Assembly: GCA_021325025.1 (NCBI GenBank)
Contig: JAJPHZ010000007.1
Location: forward strand, 64,190 to 128,189
Length of the DNA stretch: 64,000 bases
From: Pseudomonadota bacterium
GTDB lineage: Bacteria > Desulfobacterota > Binatia > Binatales > Binataceae
Direction of reading: 5' to 3'
Positions 35,506 through 45,054 of the stretch are shown here, in pieces; within the stretch, counting starts at the first letter, position 1; the number at the start of each line of letters is the position of its first letter. The notes under the pieces are model-generated. The model saw only the letters and a program-made list of their open reading frames with translations, had not been told where the DNA came from and searched no databases. Position numbers and translations under genes: made by a program.

Positions 35506-36768
35506 ATGAAATTCGGCATCTTAGAGGTTCTGCAACTGCCTAAGCCGTGGGCTCCGGATTCCGAGTACAAGCTTTGGCAACAGGGTCTGGAGCAAATCGA
35601 GGTCGCCGATAAGGCCGGAATCGACTACCTGTGGCAGGTGGAACATCATTTTCTGGAGGAGTACGCGCACACCTCGGCGGCTGAGACGTTTCTGGCCGCG
35701 GTCAGTCAGCGTACCAAGCGCATTCGCCTGGGCTCCGGTATCACCCTGCTGCCGCCCGCCTACAACCATCCGGCACGGGTCGCTGAGCGGGTCGGGGCGC
35801 TGGACCTGGTAAGCCATGGACGGGCGGATTTCGGCACCGGCGAGTCGTCGACCTTCGCTGAGCTGGACGGTTTTGGGATCTCGCGCACGGAAAAGCGCGC
35901 GATGTGGCGCGAAGCGCTGACCGTGGTGTGCCGCATGATGGTGGAGGAGCCGTTTCGGGGGCACAAGGGCAAGTATTTCCAGATGCCGCCGCGCAACGTC
36001 ATCCCCAAGCCTCTGCAAAAACCCCATCCGCCGGTCTGGATGGCCTGTTCGCGGCAGGAAAGTATCGTGATGGCGGCGCGGCTGGGCCTGGGTGCTATCA
36101 CCTTCGGCTTCCTGTCACCGGTTGACGCCACCAAATGGACCCGCGATTACTACGCGTCGCTGCACGACAACTGTCAGCCGGCGACCTACACCGTCAACCC
36201 CAACGTCGGTTTCCTGTCAGGCTTCGTCTGTCTGCGCGACGGCGAGCGGGCGCGACAGTTGGGCGTGGAGGCGCGTCAATTCTTCAGCCACGCGTTCCGC
36301 CATTTCTATGTCGACGGTGTGCATCGTCCGGCCCACACCGATCTGTGGGCGGAATTCCAGACGCTGCCGCCCCAGATGCGCCCGCCGATCGATCCCAACA
36401 ACGAATGCATGGGCACGCCCGAGCAAATCCGCAAGGTGCTGCTGGATTACGAAGCGGCGGGCGTGGACCAGGTGCTGTTCATCTGCCAGGAAGGCCGGGT
36501 TCCGCACGACGTGGTGTGCGAATCGTTTGAGCTGTTCGGCAAGACGCTGCTGCCCGAGTTCAGGGAGCGCGAAGAAAAACGCGCCAGGGAAAAGGCTGAA
36601 CGCCTGGCGCCGGTTATCGAGGCGGCGATGAAGCGGCGGGTCGAACCGCACATCCCGGATTGGGGCGCCGACTACGTCGTGCGCGCCGACGGTCAGCAGA
36701 TCAAGCATTTCGGCTACGATCCGGAGCTGGCACGCCAAGCGGCGGCCGCCAGCAACGGCCAGCATTAG
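35506..36768 (+). CDS. LLM class flavin-dependent oxidoreductase (luciferase-like)
   Basis: A 420-aa protein with the bacterial luciferase-like TIM barrel. Visible blocks are MKFGILEVLQLP, YLWQVEHHFLEEYAH, IRLGSGITLLPPAYNHPARVAE, LDLVSHGRADFGTGES and GTPEQIRKVLLDYEAAGVDQVLF. Enzymes of this class use FMN or F420; the sequence does not let me decide which. A charged C-terminal extension (REREEKRAREKAERLAP) is longer than in most relatives. The start follows GCAGGAGGTATTGA, a strong SD. Such monooxygenases act on hydrocarbons, sulfonates or xenobiotics; the substrate is unknown. Confidence 0.9.
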   Translation: MKFGILEVLQLPKPWAPDSEYKLWQQGLEQIEVADKAGIDYLWQVEHHFLEEYAHTSAAETFLAAVSQRTKRIRLGSGITLLPPAYNHPARVAERVGALDLVSHGRADFGTGESSTFAELDGFGISRTEKRAMWREALTVVCRMMVEEPFRGHKGKYFQMPPRNVIPKPLQKPHPPVWMACSRQESIVMAARLGLGAITFGFLSPVDATKWTRDYYASLHDNCQPATYTVNPNVGFLSGFVCLRDGERARQLGVEARQFFSHAFRHFYVDGVHRPAHTDLWAEFQTLPPQMRPPIDPNNECMGTPEQIRKVLLDYEAAGVDQVLFICQEGRVPHDVVCESFELFGKTLLPEFREREEKRAREKAERLAPVIEAAMKRRVEPHIPDWGADYVVRADGQQIKHFGYDPELARQAAAASNGQH

Positions 36769-36838
36769 CAAGCATCTGCCTCTCGCAGGCGCCGCCGATG
36801 ATACTGGAGGGTCATTTCGGCGGCGCCTGGCTTCCAGG

Positions 36839-37480
36839 TCAGCGCGCCTGGTCGCGATAGGGATTCAGGTCGACGGCGCGCACGCGCCAGCCGTGCTCGC
36901 AATCCAGGATGTGCACCGAGCCCAGCTCGATCGCGGGTGTGATGCCGACCAGCCATTGCAGGATCAGGCGGATGACGCCGCGGTGAGCCACCAGCAGGGC
37001 GGTGCCGCTGAATTCGTCGCGCCCCTCGCGCCACAGGTCGAACATCCGTTGCATTCCCATCCGCACGCGTTCTCTGAAGGCCGCGCCGCTCTCGCCGTTG
37101 GGATATTGGTAGTCCGCTTCCAGCCGCCGCTCGCGCCATCGCTCGAATTCCTGCGGATGGCGCTGGCGGATTTCGTCGAGCGTCAGCCCCTCGAAATCGC
37201 CGAAGTCGATTTCCACGAACTCATCGATCGTAATGATCGCCGCATCGTCGCCGGCAATGATACGAGCACCTTCGATAGAGCGCCGCAGGCTGCTGGCAAA
37301 CACGTTGCTGAAAACTTCGCCGCGCAGCATCCGCGCCGCGGCGCGCATCTGCTCGCGTCCGCGCTCGTCGAGGGCGACGTCGCCGCGCCCATGGTAGCGG
37401 ATGCTGGACTGGCCCTCGGTCTCGCCGTGGCGCACCAGTACGAGGGTGCCGGTGCCGTTGGTGAAGGGAGTTGTATTCAC
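36839..37480 (-). CDS. Histidine phosphatase family protein (phosphoglycerate mutase-like)
   Basis: A 213-aa histidine phosphatase. LVLVRHGETEGQ has the catalytic RHG (R17, H18, G19), SSLRRSIEGARI the second Arg, EIDFGDFEGLTLDEI the usual EhdfGxwEG-type motif, and VAHRGVIRLIL the second His. This group includes alpha-ribazole phosphatases and other small-molecule phosphatases; the substrate is not predictable. It is 110 bp downstream of the DUF1015 gene on the same strand and could be part of that transcript. Confidence 0.9.
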   Translation of the reverse strand: MNTTPFTNGTGTLVLVRHGETEGQSSIRYHGRGDVALDERGREQMRAAARMLRGEVFSNVFASSLRRSIEGARIIAGDDAAIITIDEFVEIDFGDFEGLTLDEIRQRHPQEFERWRERRLEADYQYPNGESGAAFRERVRMGMQRMFDLWREGRDEFSGTALLVAHRGVIRLILQWLVGITPAIELGSVHILDCEHGWRVRAVDLNPYRDQAR

Positions 37481-37590
37481 TCTAGGGATGAACCGTGAAG
37501 CCTATATCGGCGGCCGAGTTAACCATCCGCTGCTCCAGTTATACATACGGTGGGCGGCCATCGCGATGTAACGACTGATCGCAAAATACG

Positions 37591-38883
37591 TCAGTCGATC
37601 AGCGGGTTCATCACCAGGCCGGTCAGCAGCTTGGGGTAGAAGTAGGTGGACTTCTCGGGCATCGTTGCGCCGGCGTCGCTGACGCGCTCGACGTCGGCGA
37701 TCGACGGTGGATTCATCAAAAAGGCGCCAGCCGCTTTGCCTTGGTTGACGGCTGCCAGCGCGGCGCGGGCGTCGACCGTGTATTCGATCTGGTCGCCCGA
37801 CTTGACCGCGGCCTCGTCGATGCCGAGCAGACGCGCCAGCACCAGCGTGTGCAGCACCGATACGTCCAGGCGGCGCACCTCGGGCGGCATTTGCGGCGCC
37901 GCAGAAGCCATCGCGCAGGCGTCCTTTAATCTAAGCAGGCGAAGCTTCGACACGCCCGCCATCGCGACGGCCAACGCTCCGCTGCCGCCCTCGCTAAGCC
38001 GCGCCAGCAAGCGATCGGCGTCGGTGAATTCCTCGATGGCGAAGAACTGCGCGGCGCGGCGATCGAAATCACGCATCGCCTGCGTATCGATGTGGTGCAC
38101 GACGCGATGGGTAGGCAGGATGAGCAGGCCCGGATCGTCGCACGAGGTCAGGGTGATCATGACGTAGTCGTAAGGCTCAAGTTCGGGCGGGTCGTGTTCC
38201 ACGGCCCGCAGCAGGCGGCGGTAGTTGAGCGCGGTTTCGTAGCGATGGTGTCCGTCGGCGATCAGCAGGCGCACCCCGGCCAGTTCCTTCTGGACGATGC
38301 GGATTTCCTGCGGGTCGCTCATCGCGCGCAGCTCATTGCCGATGCCAAGGTCGTCGCGCACCGCCAAATCGGCGGCTCGCGACGCGACGCGCTGCTTGAG
38401 CCGCTCCAGCTCCGGATGGTGCCCCGGATAAAGGCCGAAGATCGAACTGGAGTTGAGCCGCGTGGCGCTGAGCAACTCCAGCCGATCCTGCTTGGCGGCG
38501 GCAAAAGTGCGCTCATGGGGCAGAATCCGTCCCGGCGCGAATTCCTCCAGGCGCAGCGTTACGACAAATCCGCTGCGCGTATGTTCGCGTCCTTCGTAAG
38601 TGAAATTCTGCGTGTAGAGATGAATCGCGGGTTGCGGTGCCCGCTGCAGAATCCCCTCGCGCAACCATCGATCGAGCAACGCGGCCGCGGCGCCGTAGCG
38701 ATCGGGTTCGCGTCCCAACTCCAGCCGCACGACGTTGTAGGGACTGCGCTCGTAAAGCTGGGCCTGGCGCTCGGGACCGATCAGGTCGTAGGGTGGCGCC
38801 ACGATCGTCGCCAGATCGCCGCAGCGCCCGGGATTGTAAAACAGCCCGCGAAAGGGCTCGATGCGGTGTTTGCGTTCAAACAT
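37591..38883 (-). CDS. DUF1015 family protein
   Basis: The 430-aa protein begins at ATG 38883 with IEPFRGLFYNPGRCGDLATIVAPPYDLI, the hallmark start of DUF1015. GFVVTLRLEEFAPGRILPHE, LLIADGHHRYETALNYRR (ADGHHRYET is invariant in the family) and the C-terminal AGATMPEKSTYFYPKLLTGLV complete the match. Some DUF1015 proteins are free serine kinases (SerK-like); for this one the activity is unproven. It follows tsaC by 13 bp in the alr-purH-purD-tsaC run. In-frame sequence upstream of 38883 is an extension over the tsaC gene and is not used. Confidence 0.92.
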   Translation of the reverse strand: MFERKHRIEPFRGLFYNPGRCGDLATIVAPPYDLIGPERQAQLYERSPYNVVRLELGREPDRYGAAAALLDRWLREGILQRAPQPAIHLYTQNFTYEGREHTRSGFVVTLRLEEFAPGRILPHERTFAAAKQDRLELLSATRLNSSSIFGLYPGHHPELERLKQRVASRAADLAVRDDLGIGNELRAMSDPQEIRIVQKELAGVRLLIADGHHRYETALNYRRLLRAVEHDPPELEPYDYVMITLTSCDDPGLLILPTHRVVHHIDTQAMRDFDRRAAQFFAIEEFTDADRLLARLSEGGSGALAVAMAGVSKLRLLRLKDACAMASAAPQMPPEVRRLDVSVLHTLVLARLLGIDEAAVKSGDQIEYTVDARAALAAVNQGKAAGAFLMNPPSIADVERVSDAGATMPEKSTYFYPKLLTGLVMNPLID

Positions 38884-38896
38884 CAGAGGGCTCTCA

Positions 38897-39568
38897 CTAC
38901 CGGCGCAGCGCTTGATCGAGTCTATCCGGCGCGATCGCGCCGGCACGAAGTATCCTGATTCGCCCGTCCTCCAGCGCGATGACCGTGGACGGCAGCGACC
39001 CCTCCAGCGTGCCGCCGTCGACGTAGGCCGCGATCGCACCGCCGAAAGCCTCCCAGGCTTGTGCCAGCGTGCGTGCGGGCGGCTGTCCGGCGCGATTGGC
39101 GCTGGTCGCGGTCAGGGGCGCGCCCAGGCGGCGCGTCAACTCGAGCGCGATCGGATGCGGCGAAACACGAATTCCAACGCCGCCTTCGCGATTGGTCAGC
39201 GCCGGCGCCAACTCAGGACGCGCCGGCAGTACGATGGTCAACGGTCCGGGCCAGAACACGTCTGCCAGACGCCGCGCCGCGGACGGGAATTCCCTGACCA
39301 CGCGCCTGGCCATTTCCACGTCGGCGGCGATCAGCGCGACGGGCTTGTCCGGCTCGCGTCCCTTGATCTCAAGCAGCCGGTCCAGCGCGACCGCATTCAT
39401 CGCGTCGACGCCGACGCCGTAGAAAGTCTCGGTGGGAAAGACGATCGCCTGAGCGGCCTTCAGCGCTGCCAGCGCGGCCCCGATATCGGCGCTCGGCACA
39501 GTGCTGCGCGCTGACTGCGGATTGGTTCTGTGGGTTTGCAAATTCGTTTCAGGCCGGGTTTGCGGCAA
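38897..39568 (-). CDS. tsaC: L-threonylcarbamoyladenylate synthase (TsaC/Sua5/YciO family)
   Basis: A 223-aa YrdC-like domain. IVFPTETFYGVGVDA, LLEIKGREPDKPVALI, FWPGPLTIVLP, VGIRVSPHPIAL and PLTATSANRAGQPPA are the family blocks. The enzyme makes threonylcarbamoyl-AMP for the t6A modification of ANN-decoding tRNAs. The C-terminus is short, so this is the single-domain TsaC/YciO form without the Sua5 extension. It overlaps the end of purD by 20 bases. Confidence 0.93.
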   Translation of the reverse strand: MPQTRPETNLQTHRTNPQSARSTVPSADIGAALAALKAAQAIVFPTETFYGVGVDAMNAVALDRLLEIKGREPDKPVALIAADVEMARRVVREFPSAARRLADVFWPGPLTIVLPARPELAPALTNREGGVGIRVSPHPIALELTRRLGAPLTATSANRAGQPPARTLAQAWEAFGGAIAAYVDGGTLEGSLPSTVIALEDGRIRILRAGAIAPDRLDQALRR

Positions 39569-40868
39569 ACGCCTTGGCCGCGATATCGCGGCGCAGATGC
39601 TTGCCCGGAAATTCGATCATGTCGGCCGCTTCATAAGCCGCCTGCGTTGCTACTTCCAGTGTAGGGGCCGACGCGGCGGCAACCAACACCCGCCCGCCGT
39701 CGGTGACCAGGCACCCGTCGCGACTTGCGGTGCCGGCGTGGAACACTTTGACCCGCACCTGCTCGATGGCCCACCTGATCTTGGCGTCGCTCGGTGCGCT
39801 GCCGTCGATTCGCTCCAAGCCCGTAATCGGCAGCCCTTTTTCATAGGCGCCCGGATACCCGCGCGAGGCGAGCACCACGCACACCGCGCTTTTGGGCGAG
39901 AGCCGGAAATCGTTGGCGCAAAGGTGGCCCTGCGCGGCGGCCAGCAGCGCCTGGGCCAGGTCGCCTTCCACCCGCATCATCAGGGCTTCGCACTCCGGGT
40001 CGCCCAGGCGCACGTTGAATTCCAACACCTTAAGGCGCCCGCGGTCGACCATCAGGCCGGCGAACAGCACGCCGCGAAAGGGCGTGCCGCGCGCCCCCAT
40101 CACACCCAACGTGGGCTTGACGACTTCGCTCATGATTCGCTCTTCGAGGCTTGCGTCGAATTGCGGCACCGGCGAGTAGGCGCCCATGCCGCCGGTGTTG
40201 GGGCCGCGATCGCCATCGAAGACCGGCTTGTGATCCTGTGCCATTCCCAACGCCATCGCGCCGGTGCCGTCGCACAGGGCGAAAAAGGAGACCTCCTGTC
40301 CGGCCAGCCGCTCCTCGATTACCACCCGCCTGCCGGCCGCGCCGAACACCCCGCGCGCCATCGCGTCGTCCACCGCGCGCAGCGCCTGCTCGACACCTTC
40401 GCACACCGCGACGCCTTTGCCCGCGGCCAGCCCGTCGGCCTTCACCACCATCGGGCCGCACATGCGGCGAACATGGGCGCGTGCCTGCTCGAGGTCGTCA
40501 AAGACGGCAAAATCGGCGGTTGGCACGCCGGCCTCGCGCATGATCTGCTTGGCAAAGGATTTGCTGGCCTCCAGTTGCGCCGCGGCTTTGGTGGGGCCTA
40601 TCAGGGTCAGCCCGCGCGCCGCGAACTCATCGGCGATACCCAGCGTGAGCGGTTCTTCGGGACCCACCACGGTCAGGTCGATTCGCTCCTGGGCGGCGAA
40701 GTCGGCCAGCCGTTTGACGTCGTTGGGTTCCACCGGTACGGGCGTCGCCAGGCTGTTGATGCCCGGGTTGCCGATCGTGCAGAACAGCTTCCACACGCTC
40801 GGACTTTGATTGAGCCGCCAGCACAGAGCGTGTTCGCGGCCGCCCTTGCCCACCACCATCACGCGCAT
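39549..40868 (-). CDS. purD: Phosphoribosylamine-glycine ligase
   Basis: The 439-aa ATP-grasp enzyme catalyses the second step of purine synthesis. MRVMVVGKGGREHALCWRL, VVGPEEPLTLGIADEFAARG, SKSFAKQIMREAGVPTA, MVVKADGLAAGKGVAV, PNTGGMGAYSP and NVRLGDPECEALM are all typical. Length agrees with the usual 420-440 aa. It starts 16 bp after the purH stop and is part of the alr-purH-purD-tsaC-DUF1015 unit. Confidence 0.98.
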   Translation of the reverse strand: MRVMVVGKGGREHALCWRLNQSPSVWKLFCTIGNPGINSLATPVPVEPNDVKRLADFAAQERIDLTVVGPEEPLTLGIADEFAARGLTLIGPTKAAAQLEASKSFAKQIMREAGVPTADFAVFDDLEQARAHVRRMCGPMVVKADGLAAGKGVAVCEGVEQALRAVDDAMARGVFGAAGRRVVIEERLAGQEVSFFALCDGTGAMALGMAQDHKPVFDGDRGPNTGGMGAYSPVPQFDASLEERIMSEVVKPTLGVMGARGTPFRGVLFAGLMVDRGRLKVLEFNVRLGDPECEALMMRVEGDLAQALLAAAQGHLCANDFRLSPKSAVCVVLASRGYPGAYEKGLPITGLERIDGSAPSDAKIRWAIEQVRVKVFHAGTASRDGCLVTDGGRVLVAAASAPTLEVATQAAYEAADMIEFPGKHLRRDIAAKAFAANPA

Positions 40869-40884
40869 CGGATGACCGTCCGAA

Positions 40885-42447
40885 TCAATGGCGGAAATGG
40901 CGCACGCCGGTGAACACCATCGCCAGGTTGTAGCGGTCCGCCGCGGCGATTACTTCCTCGTCGCGCACCGCGCCGCCGGGCTGCGCGATGGCGGTGGCGC
41001 CGGCCTCGGCGGCCAGCGTCGGACCGTCGGGGAAGGGGAACAGCGCTTCGGAGGCCAGCACGCTGCCATGGAGCGAAATGCCCAGCCGGACGGCCTTTTC
41101 GCGCGCGGCATAGACCGGATCGATGCGCGAAGTCGCGCCCCCGCCGATCGCCAGCGTGCGATCTTCCTTGACAAAGGCAATGGCGTTGGACTTGACGTGC
41201 TTGCATACGCGGAGCCCCAGCGCCAGCGCGCGCAACTCCGCATCCGTCGGCGCGCGGCGCGTCACAACCCGGGCCTGATGGGGATCTTCGTAGGTCAGGT
41301 CCGGGGTCTGCACCAGCAGCCCGCCCAGTACGCGCTTGATGTCCAGTTCGTTGCGATTGACACGCTCGGCGTGAAAGCGCATCACGCGGCGGTTTTTCTT
41401 CTTGCGCAGGAAGCTTAGCGTTTCGGGGCTGAAGTCCGGGCCGATCAGGACCTCGGTGAACAGCTCGTCAACCGCTTTGGCGAATTCCAAATCCCACGGC
41501 CGATTGGCGATGATGATGCCGCCGAAGGGCGAGTCGGGATCGGTAGCGAAGGCCTTGTCCCACGCCCCTTTGAGCGTGTCGGCGACGCCTACGCCGCATG
41601 GGGTGTTGTGTTTGAGGATCGCCACCACGGCCTGGCGGTAGTCGGAAAAATCCAGGATCAGGTTGATCGCCCAGTTGATGTCCACCACGTTGTTGAACGA
41701 CAGCTCGCGGCCGTGAAGCTGCTCGGCGATCCGAAGGAAGTCGCCGTAAAGCGCCGCCTGCTGATGGGGATTCTCGCCGTAGCGCAGACCCTGCGCGCGG
41801 GGCAGCGAGATGCTGAAGCTGTGCCCCAGCGGCTCGCGCCGTTCGCCCCCGTCGATCGCGCCCAGGTAGTTGGCGATTGCGCAATCGTAGGCGGCTACCC
41901 GCTCGAAGGCCTTGCGCGCCAGGCGCCATCGCGTATCCGCCGAAATCATCCCGCCGGAGCGATCCAGCTCCTCGATCAATGGCGCATAATCGGCGGCGTC
42001 AACCACCACGGCGACGTGCGCGTAATTTTTGGCTGCCGCGCGCACCATCGCGGGTCCGCCGATGTCGATATTCTCAACCGCGGCCTGAAGGCTGGTGTCG
42101 GGCTTCGCGATGGTCTGCTCGAAGGGATAGAAATTGACCACCACCAGGTCGATCGGCTGGATCTGATGCTCGGCCATCTCGCGCCGGTCCGCCGACATGT
42201 CGCGCCGGGCCAGGATGCCGCCGTGGATGCGCGGATGGAGCGTCTTGACGCGGCCGCCCAGGATTTCCGGAAAGCCGGTGAAATCGCCCACCGCGGTGAC
42301 CCGGAAGCCGGCCTGCTCCAGCGCCGACTTGGTGCCGCCGGTGGACAGCAGTTCGACGCCGTGGCGCGCCAGCGCGCCGGCCAGCGCGTCCAGTCCGGTT
42401 TTGTCGGCGACGCCCAGCAGCGCGCGCGAGACTCTTACATCGCTCAT
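40885..42447 (-). CDS. purH: Bifunctional AICAR formyltransferase/IMP cyclohydrolase
   Basis: A 520-aa enzyme for the last two steps of IMP synthesis. The N-terminal IMP cyclohydrolase (MGS-like) domain shows STGGTKSALEQAGF, GRVKTLHPRIHGGIL and VVVNFYPFE. The formyltransferase domain has LRYGENPHQQAALY, the KHNTPCGVG motif with the catalytic Lys-His pair, KSNAIAFVKEDRTLAIGGG and EALFPFPDG. ATG 42447 (MSDVRVSRALLGVADKTGLD) gives the standard start, 7 bp after the alr stop. An upstream in-frame ATG lies inside alr and is not used. Confidence 0.98.
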   Translation of the reverse strand: MSDVRVSRALLGVADKTGLDALAGALARHGVELLSTGGTKSALEQAGFRVTAVGDFTGFPEILGGRVKTLHPRIHGGILARRDMSADRREMAEHQIQPIDLVVVNFYPFEQTIAKPDTSLQAAVENIDIGGPAMVRAAAKNYAHVAVVVDAADYAPLIEELDRSGGMISADTRWRLARKAFERVAAYDCAIANYLGAIDGGERREPLGHSFSISLPRAQGLRYGENPHQQAALYGDFLRIAEQLHGRELSFNNVVDINWAINLILDFSDYRQAVVAILKHNTPCGVGVADTLKGAWDKAFATDPDSPFGGIIIANRPWDLEFAKAVDELFTEVLIGPDFSPETLSFLRKKKNRRVMRFHAERVNRNELDIKRVLGGLLVQTPDLTYEDPHQARVVTRRAPTDAELRALALGLRVCKHVKSNAIAFVKEDRTLAIGGGATSRIDPVYAAREKAVRLGISLHGSVLASEALFPFPDGPTLAAEAGATAIAQPGGAVRDEEVIAAADRYNLAMVFTGVRHFRH

Positions 42448-42454
42448 GACCAAA

Positions 42455-43615
42455 TCAATCCCGATAAACTCTTGGCACCCGGCGTCCCACCGTGCACAAC
42501 AACTCGTAGGAGATGGTGCCCACCTGATGGGCAACGTCGATGGCGCTGATGGCGTCCTCGCCGCTCCCGCCCCACAGCACCACCGGGTCGCCGGCGGCGG
42601 CGCCCGGCACATCGGTCAGGTCCACCATCGTCAGGTCCATGCAAACCGCGCCGACCACCGGCGCTCTGCGGCCGCGAATCAGCACTTGGCCGCCGTGCTG
42701 CAGGCCGCGCCGGTAACCGTCGGCGTAGCCCACCGGCAACACGCCGATCACACTGGGCCGCGAAGTGACGAAGGTGTGGCCGTAGCTTACGCCGGTGCCC
42801 GCGGCAACCCGCTTGACCTGCAGCAGGCGCGTCCTGAACGTCATCACGGGCGTCAACTTAACAGTATTGATGACGGCGGGGACCGGTGGAAGCCCATACA
42901 GCGCCAATCCCACCCGGATCATGTTGAAATGCGCGTCGGCGCGCAGCACAGTCGCCGCCGAGTTGGCGACGTGCAGGAAGCGCGGGGCAAAACCTGCCTT
43001 ACGCAGCATCCCGACGCCTTCTGCGAACGCGCCGAGCTGCGCCTGGGTGACCGGGCTGGACGGGTCGGCGGCGCTGGCCAGCAATGTGCACACCCCTTCG
43101 ACCTCCAGATGGCGGCAGCGCTTGAGCGCCTCGACCGCGTCGGGCAAATCGGTGGCCGTAATGCCCAACCGGGTCGCACCGGTGTCCAGCTTGAGATGGA
43201 TCGGGAAGCGCGAGGAACGCAATGCCGCCGCCGAATCCAGCACCGCCAGCGCAGCGGCGTCGGCGACCAACGGCACGATATCCAGTTCAACCAGCTCGGG
43301 CGCTTCCTGGGCGAAGAACCCGCCCATCAGGTAGATGCGCTCCTCCAGGCCGCTGGCGCGCAGCTCCTTGGCCTCGCCCAGTGTGGCGACGCCGAAATGG
43401 CTGCATCCTTCGCGCGCCAGCGCGTGGCTGACCTCGACCGCGCCATGGCCATAGGCGTCGGCCTTGACGATCGCCATGAACTCGGCGTCCTTGGCCAAGG
43501 CGCGCAGGGCGCGGTAGTTGGCGACCAGGGCACCAAGGTCGATTTCCGCCACAGTTGGGCGTGCGCAGGAAAAACTTAGTATTTTCGGCTGTTTTGCGGC
43601 TTCGGTTTCCGCCAT
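42455..43615 (-). CDS. alr: Alanine racemase
   Basis: The 386-aa PLP enzyme makes D-alanine for peptidoglycan. The PLP lysine is K51 in MAIVKADAYGHG, and the second catalytic base is Y278 in GTGVSYGHTF. LKLDTGATRLG, LHVANSAAT, GLALYG, LPVGYADGYRRG and VGAVCMDLTMVDLTDV are also conserved. ATG 43615 is used; a GTG 30 bases upstream is possible. It heads the purine/tsaC run and is divergent from the TPP riboswitch. Confidence 0.97.
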   Translation of the reverse strand: MAETEAAKQPKILSFSCARPTVAEIDLGALVANYRALRALAKDAEFMAIVKADAYGHGAVEVSHALAREGCSHFGVATLGEAKELRASGLEERIYLMGGFFAQEAPELVELDIVPLVADAAALAVLDSAAALRSSRFPIHLKLDTGATRLGITATDLPDAVEALKRCRHLEVEGVCTLLASAADPSSPVTQAQLGAFAEGVGMLRKAGFAPRFLHVANSAATVLRADAHFNMIRVGLALYGLPPVPAVINTVKLTPVMTFRTRLLQVKRVAAGTGVSYGHTFVTSRPSVIGVLPVGYADGYRRGLQHGGQVLIRGRRAPVVGAVCMDLTMVDLTDVPGAAAGDPVVLWGGSGEDAISAIDVAHQVGTISYELLCTVGRRVPRVYRD

Positions 43616-43727
43616 TGACCTGACTGCTCCATCGACGGCGAGCACTTTCAGTAATTCATTGTCCGGCCGCGCGTGTCAACGAAACTCAATTTTGACTGTC
43701 CCCAGCCGGCCTGATATACAGATTAAA

Positions 43728-43806
43728 GGCTGGGGGTGCGCGCATCAGGGCGCGCTGAGAATGAACCCCTTGAACCTGATCCGGGTAATGCCGGCGTAGG
43801 GAAGCC
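43728..43806 (+). promoter_or_regulatory. TPP riboswitch (THI element) upstream of thiSGE
   Basis: The leader has the consensus core: GGGGGTGCG, CTGAGA, then ACCTGATCCGGGTAATGCC, then GGCGTAGGGAAG. P1 pairs GGCT (43728-43731) with AGCC (43803-43806), and CGCGC arms flank the variable P3 region. TPP binding would shut down the downstream thiamine genes. There are 120 bases between the aptamer and the thiS start; I could not identify a clear terminator hairpin, so translational control is possible. Confidence 0.95.
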
Positions 43807-43926
43807 GCACGGTCCGTTGCTCGATCGCTGCAAACCTCCTGCATCGCCGAACAATCCCGAATCAGAAAAAAAGCGGCTCCGCCCCCGGTCAGTGTAGGCC
43901 ATCTGCGACGGCTGTGAAGCTGCGAA

Positions 43927-44127
43927 ATGAAGATAACCCTTAACGGCGAACCCCATGCCCTTGACGGTCCGACCCCGGTTGCGCGCCTGATTGCGGAACT
44001 CAAGCTCAAGCCCAACCGTGTTGCGGTCGAGATCAATCAGACCGTGGTGCCCAAGGCGGAGTACGAACACACCATCATCAATGAAGGCGACCTCGTCGAG
44101 GTGGTGAATTTTGTGGGCGGCGGCTGA
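43927..44127 (+). CDS. thiS: Sulfur carrier protein ThiS
   Basis: A 66-aa ubiquitin-like protein with KITLNGEPHAL at the start, VARLIAELKLKPNRVAVEINQTVVP in the middle and the functional VNFVGGG C-terminus, whose terminal Gly is adenylylated and thiocarboxylated to give sulfur for the thiazole ring. It is the first gene under the TPP riboswitch and lies 40 bp before thiG. Confidence 0.96.
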   Translation: MKITLNGEPHALDGPTPVARLIAELKLKPNRVAVEINQTVVPKAEYEHTIINEGDLVEVVNFVGGG

Positions 44128-44167
44128 TCGGCGGCCGATTCGATGATGGCCAGGGAGAAGGATCGAG

Positions 44168-44953
44168 ATGCAGGACGACAAGCTTGAACTGGGCGGGCGG
44201 GTTTTCCGCTCGCGCTTGATCGTGGGAACCGGAAAGTATCGCGATTTCGACGAGACGCGCCGCGCGGTGGAAGCCAGCGGCGCCGAAATCGTCACGGTGG
44301 CCGTGCGCCGGGTCAACATCACCGACCGCAGCCGCGAAAACCTGCTCGACTATCTTGACCCGCAGCGCTTGCTGATCCTGCCCAACACCGCAGGATGCTA
44401 CAGCGCCGAAGAGGCGATTCGCACCGCGCGTCTGGCGCGCGAGACCGGGGTGAGCGACTTCGTCAAGCTTGAAGTGATCGGCGATCAGCAGACCCTGTTC
44501 CCCGACATTCCCGCCACCATTGAGGCCGCCCGCGTCCTGGTCAAGGAAGGCTTCAAGGTAATGCCCTACATCACCGACGATCCGGTCACCTGCCTGCGAC
44601 TGGCGGAGCTGGGATGCGTGGCGGTGATGCCGCTGGCGGCGCCGATCGGCAGCGGACTGGGCATCCGCAATCCCTACAACCTGCGCATCATCCTGGAGCA
44701 GATGCAGCGCCTCCAGGTGCCGGTGGTGGTCGACGCCGGCGTGGGCACGGCCTCGGACGCGGCGCAGGCGATGGAGCTGGGATGCGACGCCGTGCTGATG
44801 AACACCGCGATCGCCGGGGCGCGCGAGCCGATCGCGATGGCGCACGCGATGCGGATGGCGGTGGAGGCGGGCCGCCTGGCCTATCTCGCCGGCCGCATCG
44901 AGCGCAAGCTTTACGCAACCGCATCAAGCCCGCTGTCGGGACTGATCGAATAA
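44168..44953 (+). CDS. thiG: Thiazole synthase
   Basis: A 261-aa TIM-barrel enzyme that builds the thiazole phosphate from DXP, the ThiS thiocarboxylate and a glycine imine. [54 protein letters not shown] (with the Schiff base Lys), [30 protein letters not shown] and [18 protein letters not shown] are the family blocks. ATG 44168 is preceded by GGGAGAAGGATCGAG. Confidence 0.98.
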   Translation: MQDDKLELGGRVFRSRLIVGTGKYRDFDETRRAVEASGAEIVTVAVRRVNITDRSRENLLDYLDPQRLLILPNTAGCYSAEEAIRTARLARETGVSDFVKLEVIGDQQTLFPDIPATIEAARVLVKEGFKVMPYITDDPVTCLRLAELGCVAVMPLAAPIGSGLGIRNPYNLRIILEQMQRLQVPVVVDAGVGTASDAAQAMELGCDAVLMNTAIAGAREPIAMAHAMRMAVEAGRLAYLAGRIERKLYATASSPLSGLIE

Positions 44954-45054
44954 AGCTTGTGTCACTCTGCCTGTTTGTCCCCTCCACCACAGTGAGTTGT
45001 GGGCGAGGGCGAAGATGACTGATACACCGCGAGTAAAACTCCGGTGCCCCGGCA

